In this document: in pieces, positions 35,936-44,759 of the stretch
Layout of the letters: every line of letters starts with the position of its first letter
Numbering within the stretch: the stretch's first letter is position 1
Source: an uncultured Selenomonadaceae bacterium
GTDB taxonomy: Bacteria > Bacillota > Negativicutes > Selenomonadales > Selenomonadaceae
Length of the DNA stretch: 64,000 bases
Assembly (NCBI GenBank): GCA_902778455.1
Contig: CACYXR010000001.1
Coordinates: 124,001 to 188,000 of the forward strand
Direction of reading: 5' to 3'
The notes under the pieces: model-generated
What the model was told of the DNA's origin: nothing
Databases searched by the model: none
What the model saw: the letters and a program-made list of their open reading frames with translations, nothing else
Made by a program: the position numbers and the translations under genes

Positions 35936-36736
35936 CTACAGCCCCCTGATTTTTCGATCGACCGCTTTGATTTCATCTATCTCGGCTTCTGTGTAATATT
36001 TGGGCAAATCCTCCGCAAGTAGAACGCCCTTCCGATAAATACCGTTATCTTCATAAAAACTTCTCTTAGCTGGATATATGTCCGCCATTATCTTTTCCAC
36101 TCCAAAGTATAGCGCCATTGCCATCGTGTGCATCCCATCAAACAATTCCTGCCGTTCGTTGACTTTGACAATCGCATCTTTGTTACAGCCGTTTTGTACG
36201 GCGTCCCTGATCCGCCCCTTGAAGCTCTCCAGTCGTTTTTCCGCAACGGCGGGCGTGCTCCAAACGCTCTGCATTTTTAGATAGATTGTATTGCTTCCGC
36301 CGTCGAGGAAATGCTGTATCGTGAGAAAGTCGATAGCAAGATTGAAAAAAGGCTGCGCGGCGGCAAGCCGCTTTGTCCGAATATGGCGCTTTCTTTCTAT
36401 AGGCTCTCCCAGCTCCAGATCCCAAAGCTGCGGATATATCCAAAAAACATTCCGAAAGTCCAACGCCACCGCCATTTTTCTCATATCCTCCGCAACAGCG
36501 TCATGCGCCGCCACAAAAAGCGTGATATCTTTGTTTTTTATCTCCGAAACGGCGAGGACAGGTTTCCCTTCTACCCCCATATCGCCGTTTTTTGCATGGG
36601 TGACGGCAAAGCCGATAAGACGAGAATCGAAGCCAAGACTTTTAATACATTCGTAAAACCGATGCGCTACATACCCATTCCCGTAAATAATAAACGACCG
36701 CGTCCGCATCAGCGCAATCAATTCGTCACGTGTCAT
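35936..36736 (-). CDS. Rossmann-like module protein of unknown function
   Basis: A 266-aa protein. Residues 1-110 are the island module (RSFIIYGNGYVAHRFYECI, later LFVAAHDAVAEDM). The C-terminal ~150 residues are helical with no recognised catalytic motif (FFNLAIDFLTIQHFLDGG, ELFDGMHTMAMALYFGVEKI). It overlaps the LicD stop as ATGA, so it should work with that phosphotransferase. It is the only module protein here whose partner domain I cannot place. Confidence 0.6.
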   Translation of the reverse strand: MTRDELIALMRTRSFIIYGNGYVAHRFYECIKSLGFDSRLIGFAVTHAKNGDMGVEGKPVLAVSEIKNKDITLFVAAHDAVAEDMRKMAVALDFRNVFWIYPQLWDLELGEPIERKRHIRTKRLAAAQPFFNLAIDFLTIQHFLDGGSNTIYLKMQSVWSTPAVAEKRLESFKGRIRDAVQNGCNKDAIVKVNERQELFDGMHTMAMALYFGVEKIMADIYPAKRSFYEDNGIYRKGVLLAEDLPKYYTEAEIDEIKAVDRKIRGL

Positions 36737-37557
36737 GCCCCGCCTCCTGGCAACAGCTTCAAACGAGAAACAGGATGCACTTTTCGATCAGCAAGCGGGG
36801 GAAGTGTCATATATTCGTCAAATTTGAAGGACAGATATGCGTCATAATCCTTGATTCCCTGAAATATCTTGCCCTCAAAACGCATATCCTCGCTGCTCTC
36901 GTACCATTCTTTTTTATACCCATAGGCGTCGTTGGGAGTCGGAAAGGTCAATATCCGAACCATTTTCGTGGATGTGGTATTACCTTTCTTAGCAAAGGTT
37001 TCATAATGGGAAAAGATGGCAGAAAGCGAAATTTTGCTCATCCAATTATAAAACATGCGCTTCAACGCACTGCTATCCGCTATTTTCCCAACTTCCGACC
37101 ACAACGCTTTCCGTATGCAGAAGCAATGAAAATTATGCACGCAACGCAGGATATAATTGTCCGGCACATTGTCCAGAGGGAAAATGTCAATAAATATGCC
37201 TTGATCATAAGGCATGTGTTCTTGATGTTCACGCAGGAAGAGGGTTCCTTTCCGTCGGAGTTTCCCATACCCCCAGCGGTAGCCTGGTGTAATACGATGG
37301 TCTTGGAAATAAAAGCGTGATGTATCCAGTTCCGTCTCGCAGGCGACACGAAATTTTTCATACTCTGGTCGCAAGAGCGCAACGTCGGCATCATCGTCCC
37401 AGGGAATGAAGCCGCCATGCCGCACTGCGCCGAGAAGTGTTCCTGCAATGATATTGTAATGGATATTACATTTTCGGCAGATACGATCAACCTCGACAAG
37501 CATTTCCAGTTCGGTTAATTGGATTTGCCGAAGCTGCTCATCAGTAATTTCTATCAT
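36733..37557 (-). CDS. LicD-family phosphotransferase
   Basis: A 274-aa LicD protein: YNIIAGTLLGAVRHGGFIPW followed by the acidic DDDAD (54-58) is the nucleotidyltransferase-fold core, and QGIFIDIFPLDNVPDN follows. LicD enzymes attach phosphocholine or similar phospho-alcohols to surface glycans from a CDP-linked donor. ATG 37557 follows GGGAGA at 7 nt. With the TagD-like, TagF-like and GDPD genes upstream, a glycerophosphate or related decoration is likely. Confidence 0.85.
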   Translation of the reverse strand: MIEITDEQLRQIQLTELEMLVEVDRICRKCNIHYNIIAGTLLGAVRHGGFIPWDDDADVALLRPEYEKFRVACETELDTSRFYFQDHRITPGYRWGYGKLRRKGTLFLREHQEHMPYDQGIFIDIFPLDNVPDNYILRCVHNFHCFCIRKALWSEVGKIADSSALKRMFYNWMSKISLSAIFSHYETFAKKGNTTSTKMVRILTFPTPNDAYGYKKEWYESSEDMRFEGKIFQGIKDYDAYLSFKFDEYMTLPPLADRKVHPVSRLKLLPGGGA

Positions 37558-37731
37558 AAAACATTCTCCCAAGAGCGAGGAAAAAACAATAGGCAAAAAT
37601 GAAGAAATATCAGGATGTCGCTATGATGCAACCCAAAACATATTATGGAAGCAATTAAGGGATGTATACGTGGATGATTATCTTGATTACTGACAAGAGG
37701 TTGATAAGCGGCCCGCCCCTATACAAAATCA

Positions 37732-38481
37732 TCAACAATTTGTTATTGCATCCACAATCTTTCGCCCATTGTCCGGGCAGTCAGTGATAAATGCGTCGAC
37801 GCCCATTGCAACTACGCCGTGCATCATGATGAGATTGTCCACTGTCCATGTATGTACCTTTAAGCCGTATTCGTGGCATCGCTCGATATATTCTTTCGTC
37901 AGTGCGTTTATCGATGGATGGACTGCCATGGCGTCGAGGCGTTTGGGATAATCCGGTATGTCTATGAAGTTCTCGCCCATCAGAAGACCGATTTGTACTT
38001 CGGGAAATTGCTTCTTTAGCTTTTGCAGCGAGTAGTGATTGAACGAGGAGTAGATCACCCGCTCCTCCATGTCGTATTGCTTGACCAGCTGCGCAGTCTT
38101 TCCCTCTATGCCGTCATAGTAAATGACGCCGGTTTTTAGCTCAATATTCAGAGTTAGGTTGGTAGGCTTTACTAAATCAAGAAGTTCTTTCAACGTTGGT
38201 ATCTCGACAAAGCCGTATTCGGGGTGGGGTTTGCTGAAATTGAATTGCTTCAATTCTTTCAGCGTGTAGTCCTTCAGCCATCCCTTGCCGTCGCTTGTCC
38301 TGTCAATCTTTTCGTCATGGCAGATGACGATTTCGCCGTCTTTCGTAAGCTGCACGTCGAACTCAATACCGTCAGCGCCCATATCGATGGCTTTTTGAAA
38401 GGACGGCAGGGTGTTTTCCGGCGCGTACTGTTTATCCCAGCCGTCAGCTCCCCTGTGCCCCCATACTTTCGGTTTTGTCAT
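37732..38481 (-). CDS. Glycerophosphodiester phosphodiesterase
   Basis: A 249-aa cytoplasmic GDPD with all core residues: VWGHRGADGW (H9, R10), GIEFDVQLTKDGE (E40, D42), IVICHDEKIDRTSDG (H55) and NIELKTG (Glu/Lys). It releases glycerol-3-phosphate from glycerophosphodiesters. The start overlaps the TagD-oxidoreductase gene by 38 nt, with GAGGAG upstream. Glycerol-3-phosphate is the usual substrate of TagD-type enzymes, so the two may form a supply chain. The 174-bp gap at 37558-37731 holds no gene. Confidence 0.88.
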   Translation of the reverse strand: MTKPKVWGHRGADGWDKQYAPENTLPSFQKAIDMGADGIEFDVQLTKDGEIVICHDEKIDRTSDGKGWLKDYTLKELKQFNFSKPHPEYGFVEIPTLKELLDLVKPTNLTLNIELKTGVIYYDGIEGKTAQLVKQYDMEERVIYSSFNHYSLQKLKKQFPEVQIGLLMGENFIDIPDYPKRLDAMAVHPSINALTKEYIERCHEYGLKVHTWTVDNLIMMHGVVAMGVDAFITDCPDNGRKIVDAITNC

Positions 38482-39817
38482 CGCGTTTTCGCTCCTCGTC
38501 CATGAAATTTTCCATGATTCCTGCCATGGCAATCGATTCTTCCCTTGTCAGCTTGAAGTCTTCCCCGCTCTCGCTGTTTAAGCGGGATAGGAAGTCGCTG
38601 ATTTCGTAGCGGAGACCGAAGTCCAGGAACGGCTCCGTGTATTTTTCCACTTTGTTCGGGTCTTCGTAGTGGACTTCGAAATAGCTGGTTTTCCACCACG
38701 GCGCGCCGACGACGATATAGCCCTTTGTACCGGAGATCAGCAGCCTGCCTTCCGCCTTGACTCCAAGCCCGACCGTTATAGTGGCGATTCCGTTCGGATA
38801 GCGAAGACTTACCTTTGTGAAAATATCTAAGCCGTTTTCACCGTTGATGGTTTCAAAGCGCACGCTTTCGTACTCGGTGCCGAATATTTTCATGACCGGG
38901 AGCATGACATAGCTGCCAAGCTCCAGGAAGCTGCCGCCGTAGTTTAGGTCCGTCAGTTCTCTTGTCTGCGGTTTTTCCAGTTTCGTAAAGCATGCCTCGA
39001 TATTCCGTATTGCGCCGATACGCCCGCTGAACGCCACGCCCAGGAGCTTATGGAAGCCGGGACAATAGGCGGTTTTGATTCCTTCAAACAAAAGGAGGTC
39101 ATGGTCTTTGGCGTAGGTATATACCTCTTCCGCTTCGCTTTTTTTGAGCGTCATCGGCTTTTCGCAGATTACGTTTTTCCCATGTTCCAGCGCAGCTTTG
39201 ATGTACCCGTAGTGCGTTTCATGGGGCGACGCGATATAGACGGCGTCCACATTATGATAGAAGTCCTCTATATCCCGATAGGCGTCGAGATCCCATTGCT
39301 CGGCAAATTTCAGCGCACTGACAGGGTGTGGGTTATAGACGCTCTGCACCTCGACGCCGCTGACGCTGCGCGCCTCGCTCATGAAGCGGCCCGCGATGCG
39401 GCCGGTGCCGATGACGCCGATGCGCTGGATTTTCCGTTTCTTCGCCCGGAGCATGGTGCTGGAGATGTTTTTCGTCCGTTCCAGATAGACGACCTTGCAG
39501 TGATCCTTCAGGTAGTCGAACTGTCCTTCCCAGTCGGAACCGACGGTAAAGATGTCGATATGGTATTTCTTGATATCGCTGAATTTCTGCCCGACAGATT
39601 CCTCGATGATAATCTCGTCGGCGAAGCCGGTCTTCTTGACATTTTCGATGCGCGTCATCAGTGAGTCGATGACATTAAGCTTGCCCCGCGCTTTGTCAAA
39701 GCTTTCGGTAGTCACGCCGACGATCAGGTAGTCGCCGAGGGCTTTTGCCCGTTTCAGCAGGCGGTAATGTCCCTCGTGAAAGAGATCGAATGTGCCGTAT
39801 GTAATGACTTTGACCAA
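38444..39817 (-). CDS. TagD-like cytidylyltransferase fused to Gfo/Idh/MocA oxidoreductase
   Basis: A 457-aa bifunctional protein. Residues 1-130 are a glycerol-3-phosphate cytidylyltransferase-type domain: TYGTFDLFHEGHYRLLKRA (H14, H17) and ERTKNISSTMLR. Residues ~133-457 are a Gfo/Idh/MocA oxidoreductase: IGVIGTGRIAGRFM, NVICEKPMTLKKSEAEE and LNYGGSFLELGSYVM. The fusion suggests that a polyol phosphate is both reduced or oxidised and loaded on CDP. TTG 39817 follows GAAGGGTGA. It may instead use a tetritol or pentitol phosphate. Confidence 0.8.
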   Translation of the reverse strand: MVKVITYGTFDLFHEGHYRLLKRAKALGDYLIVGVTTESFDKARGKLNVIDSLMTRIENVKKTGFADEIIIEESVGQKFSDIKKYHIDIFTVGSDWEGQFDYLKDHCKVVYLERTKNISSTMLRAKKRKIQRIGVIGTGRIAGRFMSEARSVSGVEVQSVYNPHPVSALKFAEQWDLDAYRDIEDFYHNVDAVYIASPHETHYGYIKAALEHGKNVICEKPMTLKKSEAEEVYTYAKDHDLLLFEGIKTAYCPGFHKLLGVAFSGRIGAIRNIEACFTKLEKPQTRELTDLNYGGSFLELGSYVMLPVMKIFGTEYESVRFETINGENGLDIFTKVSLRYPNGIATITVGLGVKAEGRLLISGTKGYIVVGAPWWKTSYFEVHYEDPNKVEKYTEPFLDFGLRYEISDFLSRLNSESGEDFKLTREESIAMAGIMENFMDEERKRDDKTESMGAQGS

Positions 39818-39820
39818 TGC

Positions 39821-42556
39821 TCACCCTTCTTTCTTCACGAGTTTTTGCTTCACGAAATGATAAATCTTCGCTCCGGCGGTTCCGTCCGGATTGGCAGCGA
39901 TTTTTTCGTAAGCGGCAAGCTGCCGTTCCCTGTCGAACGGTTTGCCCGAAATGTTGCCGTCGATAAAGTCCTTCAGGGAGTTGAAGGCGTCCTCCCAGCA
40001 GCCATACGCGTCGTATTCGGACATCTCGCAGAAGCCGGGAACGTGTTCCCGCATCTCCGCTTCGTCGATGACGGCGTCCTGTTCCAACGGGGTGAATTCC
40101 TCTGTTCGGACGTCGAAGCGATACCTTGTCCTTGTCGGCGTATAGTAGAATTGGTATTCCTTTGGAAGCCATGTTTTCGTATCCGGTATCCCTATGAAAA
40201 AGCCCGGCGCTCCTGCAAAATAATATTCGTTTTTCCCTTCCGGCGTGACGGAAAATGGCGTTTTCCATTCCTCCATCACGCCCGTATCGATATGGAGCTT
40301 GACGAACATATTGCCCCAAAGAGGCGCCAGCAAGATCGTGTTGTCGTCTTGGAATATCCCGTTGGCGAATGGACGGATGTTGCAGCTGTAGCCTCTTGTC
40401 GGGTGATGGCATTCAAAGTTTTCGGGGAAATCGTACTCTTTTATTTCCCCGGTTCTGATATTCCAGCGGGTGATCTTTTGCCCCGCATAGGGCAGGAAAA
40501 AGTATTCGTCGTCTCCCCATTTGCGGCACAACGCCCCCATGCTGCCGGTAAAGCTTAGATAGCAAAGCGTTATCTGACGGGTTTCCAAGGTATGGCGGTT
40601 TACGGCGAAGCCCTGTGCGTCCACGGGAGAGCCGAATATCAGCCAGTCTTCCCACGCAAAGATTGCTCCGCGCCATTTTTCGCCGTTGACCTCCCGCACG
40701 AAGACGTCATTAGGACAATCCACATAATCCAACCGGTCATGGCGGAAGTCGTAGCGGACAACAGCCGGATACCTCACCGGCAACAGGAAGAAATAATCTT
40801 CGTCGAGAGAATACATATAGGTGGCGCCGGCGAACGCCTCCGGCCGTTCCATTTTGCGCTCCAAGGGGATGCGGCGGGATATGCGCTGATTTTCCACCAC
40901 CACGATGTCCTGTGCATTTGCGGGGCAGACGTAGACTTTCCCCTCGATCTCATGGATTGTGTTGTAGTAACCGCCGCTGCCGTACTCCATCAAGTCGCAG
41001 CAATGATGGTAATGAAGATCGTGGTTTGGCGCATACCAAAGCTGGTTACCGTAAGCAAAGAGCCAGTCCTTGGACAGCGGCGCCCAAACCCGGTTGACAT
41101 GGCCAAGCCAATCTCCTTCCTGCGGCAAATGGTGAAACATGTTATTCAGATAGAATACGGGCTTTCCCGCCATGCCAAAGAGGGAGGTGACACTTGTCCC
41201 TCCGTCTCCGATATAGGCGTCCGAAAGGGCAATCGTTTTCTCTATATCCGGGGTCTTGTCGTAGACGCCAAAATCCTCGGCTATATAATCATCGCGGATT
41301 TTTTCGAACTCCGTGATGTATTCCGGGCGCATTCTTTTCAACGTAGCTTCCAGCAAGGGATGCGGCCGCCAAAGAAGGCACGCGTCCTTGCGCCCGCGAA
41401 ACGTATCCAGCACATACCTGATTTTTTGGAGAAACAACGGAACACAGTCCAAAAAACCGGTGAGGCTTGTATTGTAAAAATAGACTTTCCTGCCCTTCAT
41501 TTTCCGCTTCCAGTCGGCAGGCGGCTTCGGCGGATTCTTGCAGAGCCGGATCACTTTGTCGAATTTCGGCGAGCCGAGAGGAAGGAATTTTTCGTCCGGA
41601 ATGGACGGATCAAAAAATTTCCGATATTTTTCCGCCTGGATGACGATATAGTCCGCATGAAGATAAGCGGAGCACATGGCCTGCCCGTCCGCCATGCCCC
41701 CCGCGGTTGCGTAATAAGGGATGTACACCAGAATGTCTGTGCAAGGCTTCAGATTGAAAGAGTAATATCGGCTTTCGACGGAGGTGACCGTGTTATAATT
41801 ATCGTAAGGATTATGGATAAAAATTGCATCCGGGTGCATTTCCGCAAGGTCGACGGTTTGCCAGTCGACGGTAGGAATCTCCGGCGGAAAGAGGCTCCGC
41901 TCGCAATGCCACTCCGCCACGGTATGCTCCGGCGTGAGATCGGCGTAGGGAATCGGCATGACATAGGCGATGCAATGCTCCTTGTCCTCGTTCGCCGCTT
42001 TCCAGACGCTTTCGAGGCTGTCCCACATGCTGGCTTTATAAGGTAAAAAAAAGAGTTCCTTTTTGAAGGCAGTTTCTTTTTGCGTCTGCACGATTGTGTG
42101 CTGCAACAGTTCGCTGCACAAGGAAACTATCTCTCCTTGATCGGGAGCGTCTGCCGTTAATTGGTCGATGGCGAACAGAAGGCCGTCATAGGTGTCTTTG
42201 TATTCGGCGAAGTTTTTTTCGGAAAGTCCCTGAAAACACAAATCGCGTGCCTGCACGAGCGCTTTGCGCGTCGTGTTCAGGTCACGCGAATGAAAGGGCG
42301 GCATGGCGTGCAAGCCGTCCCGGACGATGTTCAGTTGTTTCAGCAATCTTTCCCTGATCGCCATTTCCCTCGCCTCCGAATCCTTTCTTCGGAGAAGGTC
42401 TGCAAAGACAGACTTCACCTCGTTAAGGAAACACTGAACAAGTCCGCACACGCCCTTGTCGGTTCTTTTCCCGTCATGCGGCGTCAGATGGCATTCGACG
42501 TAGCTCTGCTGCGCCTTCACGCCATCTTTCTTGCCTGACGAAAAAACTCTCGACAA
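39821..42556 (-). CDS. TagF/TagB-like poly(polyol-phosphate) transferase with large C-terminal extension
   Basis: A ~900-aa protein. Residues ~270-480 resemble CDP-glycerol glycerophosphotransferases: ILVYIPYYATAGGMADG, FLPLGSPKFDKV, CLLWRPHPLLEATLK and DAYIGDGGTSVTSLFG. The C-terminal ~400 residues hold repeated YxxF/DxW strands like a beta-propeller (NRVWAPLSKDWLFAYGNQLW and following). The start is unclear: the open frame begins at TTG 42556 and has a good ATG at 42364 (GGAGG 8 nt upstream). A strong promoter and ribosome site point to ATG 42578 in another frame, joined if a T6 run were T5. Confidence 0.7.
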   Translation of the reverse strand: MSRVFSSGKKDGVKAQQSYVECHLTPHDGKRTDKGVCGLVQCFLNEVKSVFADLLRRKDSEAREMAIRERLLKQLNIVRDGLHAMPPFHSRDLNTTRKALVQARDLCFQGLSEKNFAEYKDTYDGLLFAIDQLTADAPDQGEIVSLCSELLQHTIVQTQKETAFKKELFFLPYKASMWDSLESVWKAANEDKEHCIAYVMPIPYADLTPEHTVAEWHCERSLFPPEIPTVDWQTVDLAEMHPDAIFIHNPYDNYNTVTSVESRYYSFNLKPCTDILVYIPYYATAGGMADGQAMCSAYLHADYIVIQAEKYRKFFDPSIPDEKFLPLGSPKFDKVIRLCKNPPKPPADWKRKMKGRKVYFYNTSLTGFLDCVPLFLQKIRYVLDTFRGRKDACLLWRPHPLLEATLKRMRPEYITEFEKIRDDYIAEDFGVYDKTPDIEKTIALSDAYIGDGGTSVTSLFGMAGKPVFYLNNMFHHLPQEGDWLGHVNRVWAPLSKDWLFAYGNQLWYAPNHDLHYHHCCDLMEYGSGGYYNTIHEIEGKVYVCPANAQDIVVVENQRISRRIPLERKMERPEAFAGATYMYSLDEDYFFLLPVRYPAVVRYDFRHDRLDYVDCPNDVFVREVNGEKWRGAIFAWEDWLIFGSPVDAQGFAVNRHTLETRQITLCYLSFTGSMGALCRKWGDDEYFFLPYAGQKITRWNIRTGEIKEYDFPENFECHHPTRGYSCNIRPFANGIFQDDNTILLAPLWGNMFVKLHIDTGVMEEWKTPFSVTPEGKNEYYFAGAPGFFIGIPDTKTWLPKEYQFYYTPTRTRYRFDVRTEEFTPLEQDAVIDEAEMREHVPGFCEMSEYDAYGCWEDAFNSLKDFIDGNISGKPFDRERQLAAYEKIAANPDGTAGAKIYHFVKQKLVKKEG

Positions 42557-42599
42557 TGTCGCACACTGACTTATTCATCGCTTCCTCTAAATATATATA

Positions 42600-42628
42600 A
42601 TTTTATAACGAATCGGGGGTTCTGTCAA
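42600..42628 (-). promoter_or_regulatory. Sigma-A type promoter for the TagF-like gene
   Basis: Read on the minus strand: TTGACA (42628-42623), 17 bp, TAAAAT (42605-42600). The -35 is a perfect consensus and the -10 matches five of six. It points to the operon 42578 to 36733 or beyond and would give a very short leader before the AGAGGAAGCG ribosome site. Confidence 0.7.
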
Positions 42629-42658
42629 TCAATGCGCCTTTAGCCTGAACTATCCATT

Positions 42659-43600
42659 TTATCGTTCGGCACGCATCGGATTGTTCAAAAAATCCTCGTA
42701 GGCCAGCCGGATTCCTTCTTCCAGTTCCGTTTTGTATGTCCAGCCCAGCTTTTTCGCCTTTGTTATATCCAGGAGTTTTTGCGGCGTCCCGTTCGGTTTC
42801 GATGTGTCCCAAGAAATATTTCCCTTGTACCCGACAATTTTCGCCACAATTTCCGTAAGTTTCCTGATAGATACCTCTTTCCCCGTCCCCGCGTTGACGG
42901 TCTCATTTCCGTCGTAATGGTTCATCAGAAATACACACAGCTCGGCCAAATCATCGACATATAAAAATTCCCGCAATGGGGAACCGTCTCCCCAGCAAGT
43001 CACATTTGTCAGCCCGTTTTCCTTCGCTTCATGGAATCGCCGAATCAGCGCAGGGAGAACATGGCTGTGCGTGGGGTGGTAATTGTCATTCGGACCATAA
43101 AGATTCGTCGGCATGACGGAAATATAATGTGTCCCATATTGCCGATTCAAGTATTCGCAGTATTTCAGCCCGGATATTTTCGCCAGCGCATACGCTTCAT
43201 TCGTTTGTTCCAATGCCCCGGTCAAAAGACAGCTTTCTTTCATGGGCTGCGGCGCCAACCGCGGATAAATGCAGGAAGAGCCAAGAAATTCCAGTTTCTT
43301 GCAATTATTCTTCCATGCGCTATGGATGACGTTCATTTCCATAATCATGTTATCATACATAAAATCCGCAGGCGCGTCGTTATTTGCGACAATCCCTCCT
43401 ACTTTTGCCGCCGCCAAAAAGACATATTCCGGCTGCTGCTCGGCAAAGAACTGCTCGACCGCATCTTGACAACGAAGTTCCAACTCATTATGTGTGCGAG
43501 TGATAATGTTTTTATACCCTTGCCGATGAAGCTCCCGCACAATCGCTGAGCCGACCATGCCCCGATGCCCCGCGACGTATATTGTGGATGTACGTTCCAT
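42659..43600 (-). CDS. fcl: GDP-L-fucose synthase
   Basis: A 313-aa epimerase/reductase making GDP-L-fucose from GDP-4-keto-6-deoxymannose. It shows [42 protein letters not shown] (Ser), [18 protein letters not shown] (YxxxK) and [14 protein letters not shown], all typical of Fcl. The gene follows gmd by 62 bp and completes that pathway. No gene for GDP-mannose supply is in the window. Confidence 0.95.
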   Translation of the reverse strand: MERTSTIYVAGHRGMVGSAIVRELHRQGYKNIITRTHNELELRCQDAVEQFFAEQQPEYVFLAAAKVGGIVANNDAPADFMYDNMIMEMNVIHSAWKNNCKKLEFLGSSCIYPRLAPQPMKESCLLTGALEQTNEAYALAKISGLKYCEYLNRQYGTHYISVMPTNLYGPNDNYHPTHSHVLPALIRRFHEAKENGLTNVTCWGDGSPLREFLYVDDLAELCVFLMNHYDGNETVNAGTGKEVSIRKLTEIVAKIVGYKGNISWDTSKPNGTPQKLLDITKAKKLGWTYKTELEEGIRLAYEDFLNNPMRAER

Positions 43601-43662
43601 ACCTATCCTCTTCCAAAAATCTATGCTTTAAGGAATATCGGGTCCCTATCGCCAAAAGAGTT

Positions 43663-44694
43663 TTAACCCCCATACTTTTCAATATCTGCTTTTACCATCA
43701 TGCTGACCAGTTCCTTGAAAGCGACCCGAGGTTTCCAGCCAAGTTCTTTTTCTGCCTTCGCCGCGTTGCCCCAAAGCAAATCGACCTCCGCAGGACGGAA
43801 ATATCTCGGATTGATATCGACCAACAGCTTTCCTGTTTTTTTGCAATACCCTTTTTCTTCAACCCCTTTGCCCCGCCATTCGATCCCAATGCCTGCCTCA
43901 GCAAAAGCGGCTTCGGCAAATTCCCGAACGGTATGCGTTTCGTTTGTTGCCAATACATAATCGTCCGATTTTTCCTGCTGGAGCATCCTCCACATGCCGT
44001 CTACATAGTCCCCGGCATAGCCCCAATCCCGTTTTGCATCCAGATTTCCCAAAGAGAGCTTTTCCTGTTTGCCAGCCAATATTTTAGCCACGGCAATCGT
44101 TATTTTTCTGGTTACGAAAGTCTCTCCGCGACGCGGGGATTCATGGTTGAACAAGATCCCGTTGCAGGCAAACATATTGTATGCTTCCCGATAATTTTTA
44201 ACAATCCAGTACCCATAGAGCTTTGCGACTCCATAAGGGGATTTGGGGTGAAACGGCGTTTCCTCGTTTTGGGGAGCTGTTCCCGGCAACCCGCCAAAGA
44301 GCTCCGACGTCGATGCCTGGTAAAATTTACAAACCAGTCCGCTTTGCCGGATGACGTCCAACAAACGAATCGTTCCCAGTGCCGTGGTTTCCGCAGTATA
44401 CTCCGGAACCTCAAAAGAAACGGCTACATGGGATTGCGCGGCCAGATTATAGACTTCATCCGGCTGGACACTCGTAATCAATGCACTCAGATTGCAGGAA
44501 TCCGTCAAATCCCCGTAATGCAGGAAAAACCGGTCTTCTAACTTTTCGTCATAAAAGAGGTGATCTATACGCTCTGTGCAGATCGTACTGTGCCGCCGTA
44601 CAATGCCATGAACTTCATACCCTTTATCCAATAACAGCTCCGCCAAGTAAGAGCCGTCTTGTCCGGTAATGCCTGTAATCAAAGCCTTTTTCAT
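43663..44694 (-). CDS. gmd: GDP-mannose 4,6-dehydratase
   Basis: A 343-aa extended [40 protein letters not shown] (GDP-mannose binding), [31 protein letters not shown] (YxxxK) and [17 protein letters not shown] are diagnostic of Gmd. GAGAGG lies upstream of ATG 44694. It pairs with fcl to make GDP-L-fucose for the glycan. Confidence 0.95.
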   Translation of the reverse strand: MKKALITGITGQDGSYLAELLLDKGYEVHGIVRRHSTICTERIDHLFYDEKLEDRFFLHYGDLTDSCNLSALITSVQPDEVYNLAAQSHVAVSFEVPEYTAETTALGTIRLLDVIRQSGLVCKFYQASTSELFGGLPGTAPQNEETPFHPKSPYGVAKLYGYWIVKNYREAYNMFACNGILFNHESPRRGETFVTRKITIAVAKILAGKQEKLSLGNLDAKRDWGYAGDYVDGMWRMLQQEKSDDYVLATNETHTVREFAEAAFAEAGIGIEWRGKGVEEKGYCKKTGKLLVDINPRYFRPAEVDLLWGNAAKAEKELGWKPRVAFKELVSMMVKADIEKYGG

Positions 44695-44759
44695 TTTCTA
44701 TTACCTCTCTCATGCATCGTTACGTGGCCTGGGTTCCCAACGCCTTCACGAAGATGTCT

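Noticed and set aside
35761-36022. Plus-strand small frame METMHEFAPPNRKDSYY...
   Set aside because: No ribosome site, runs into the antisense of the next gene, no recognisable family.
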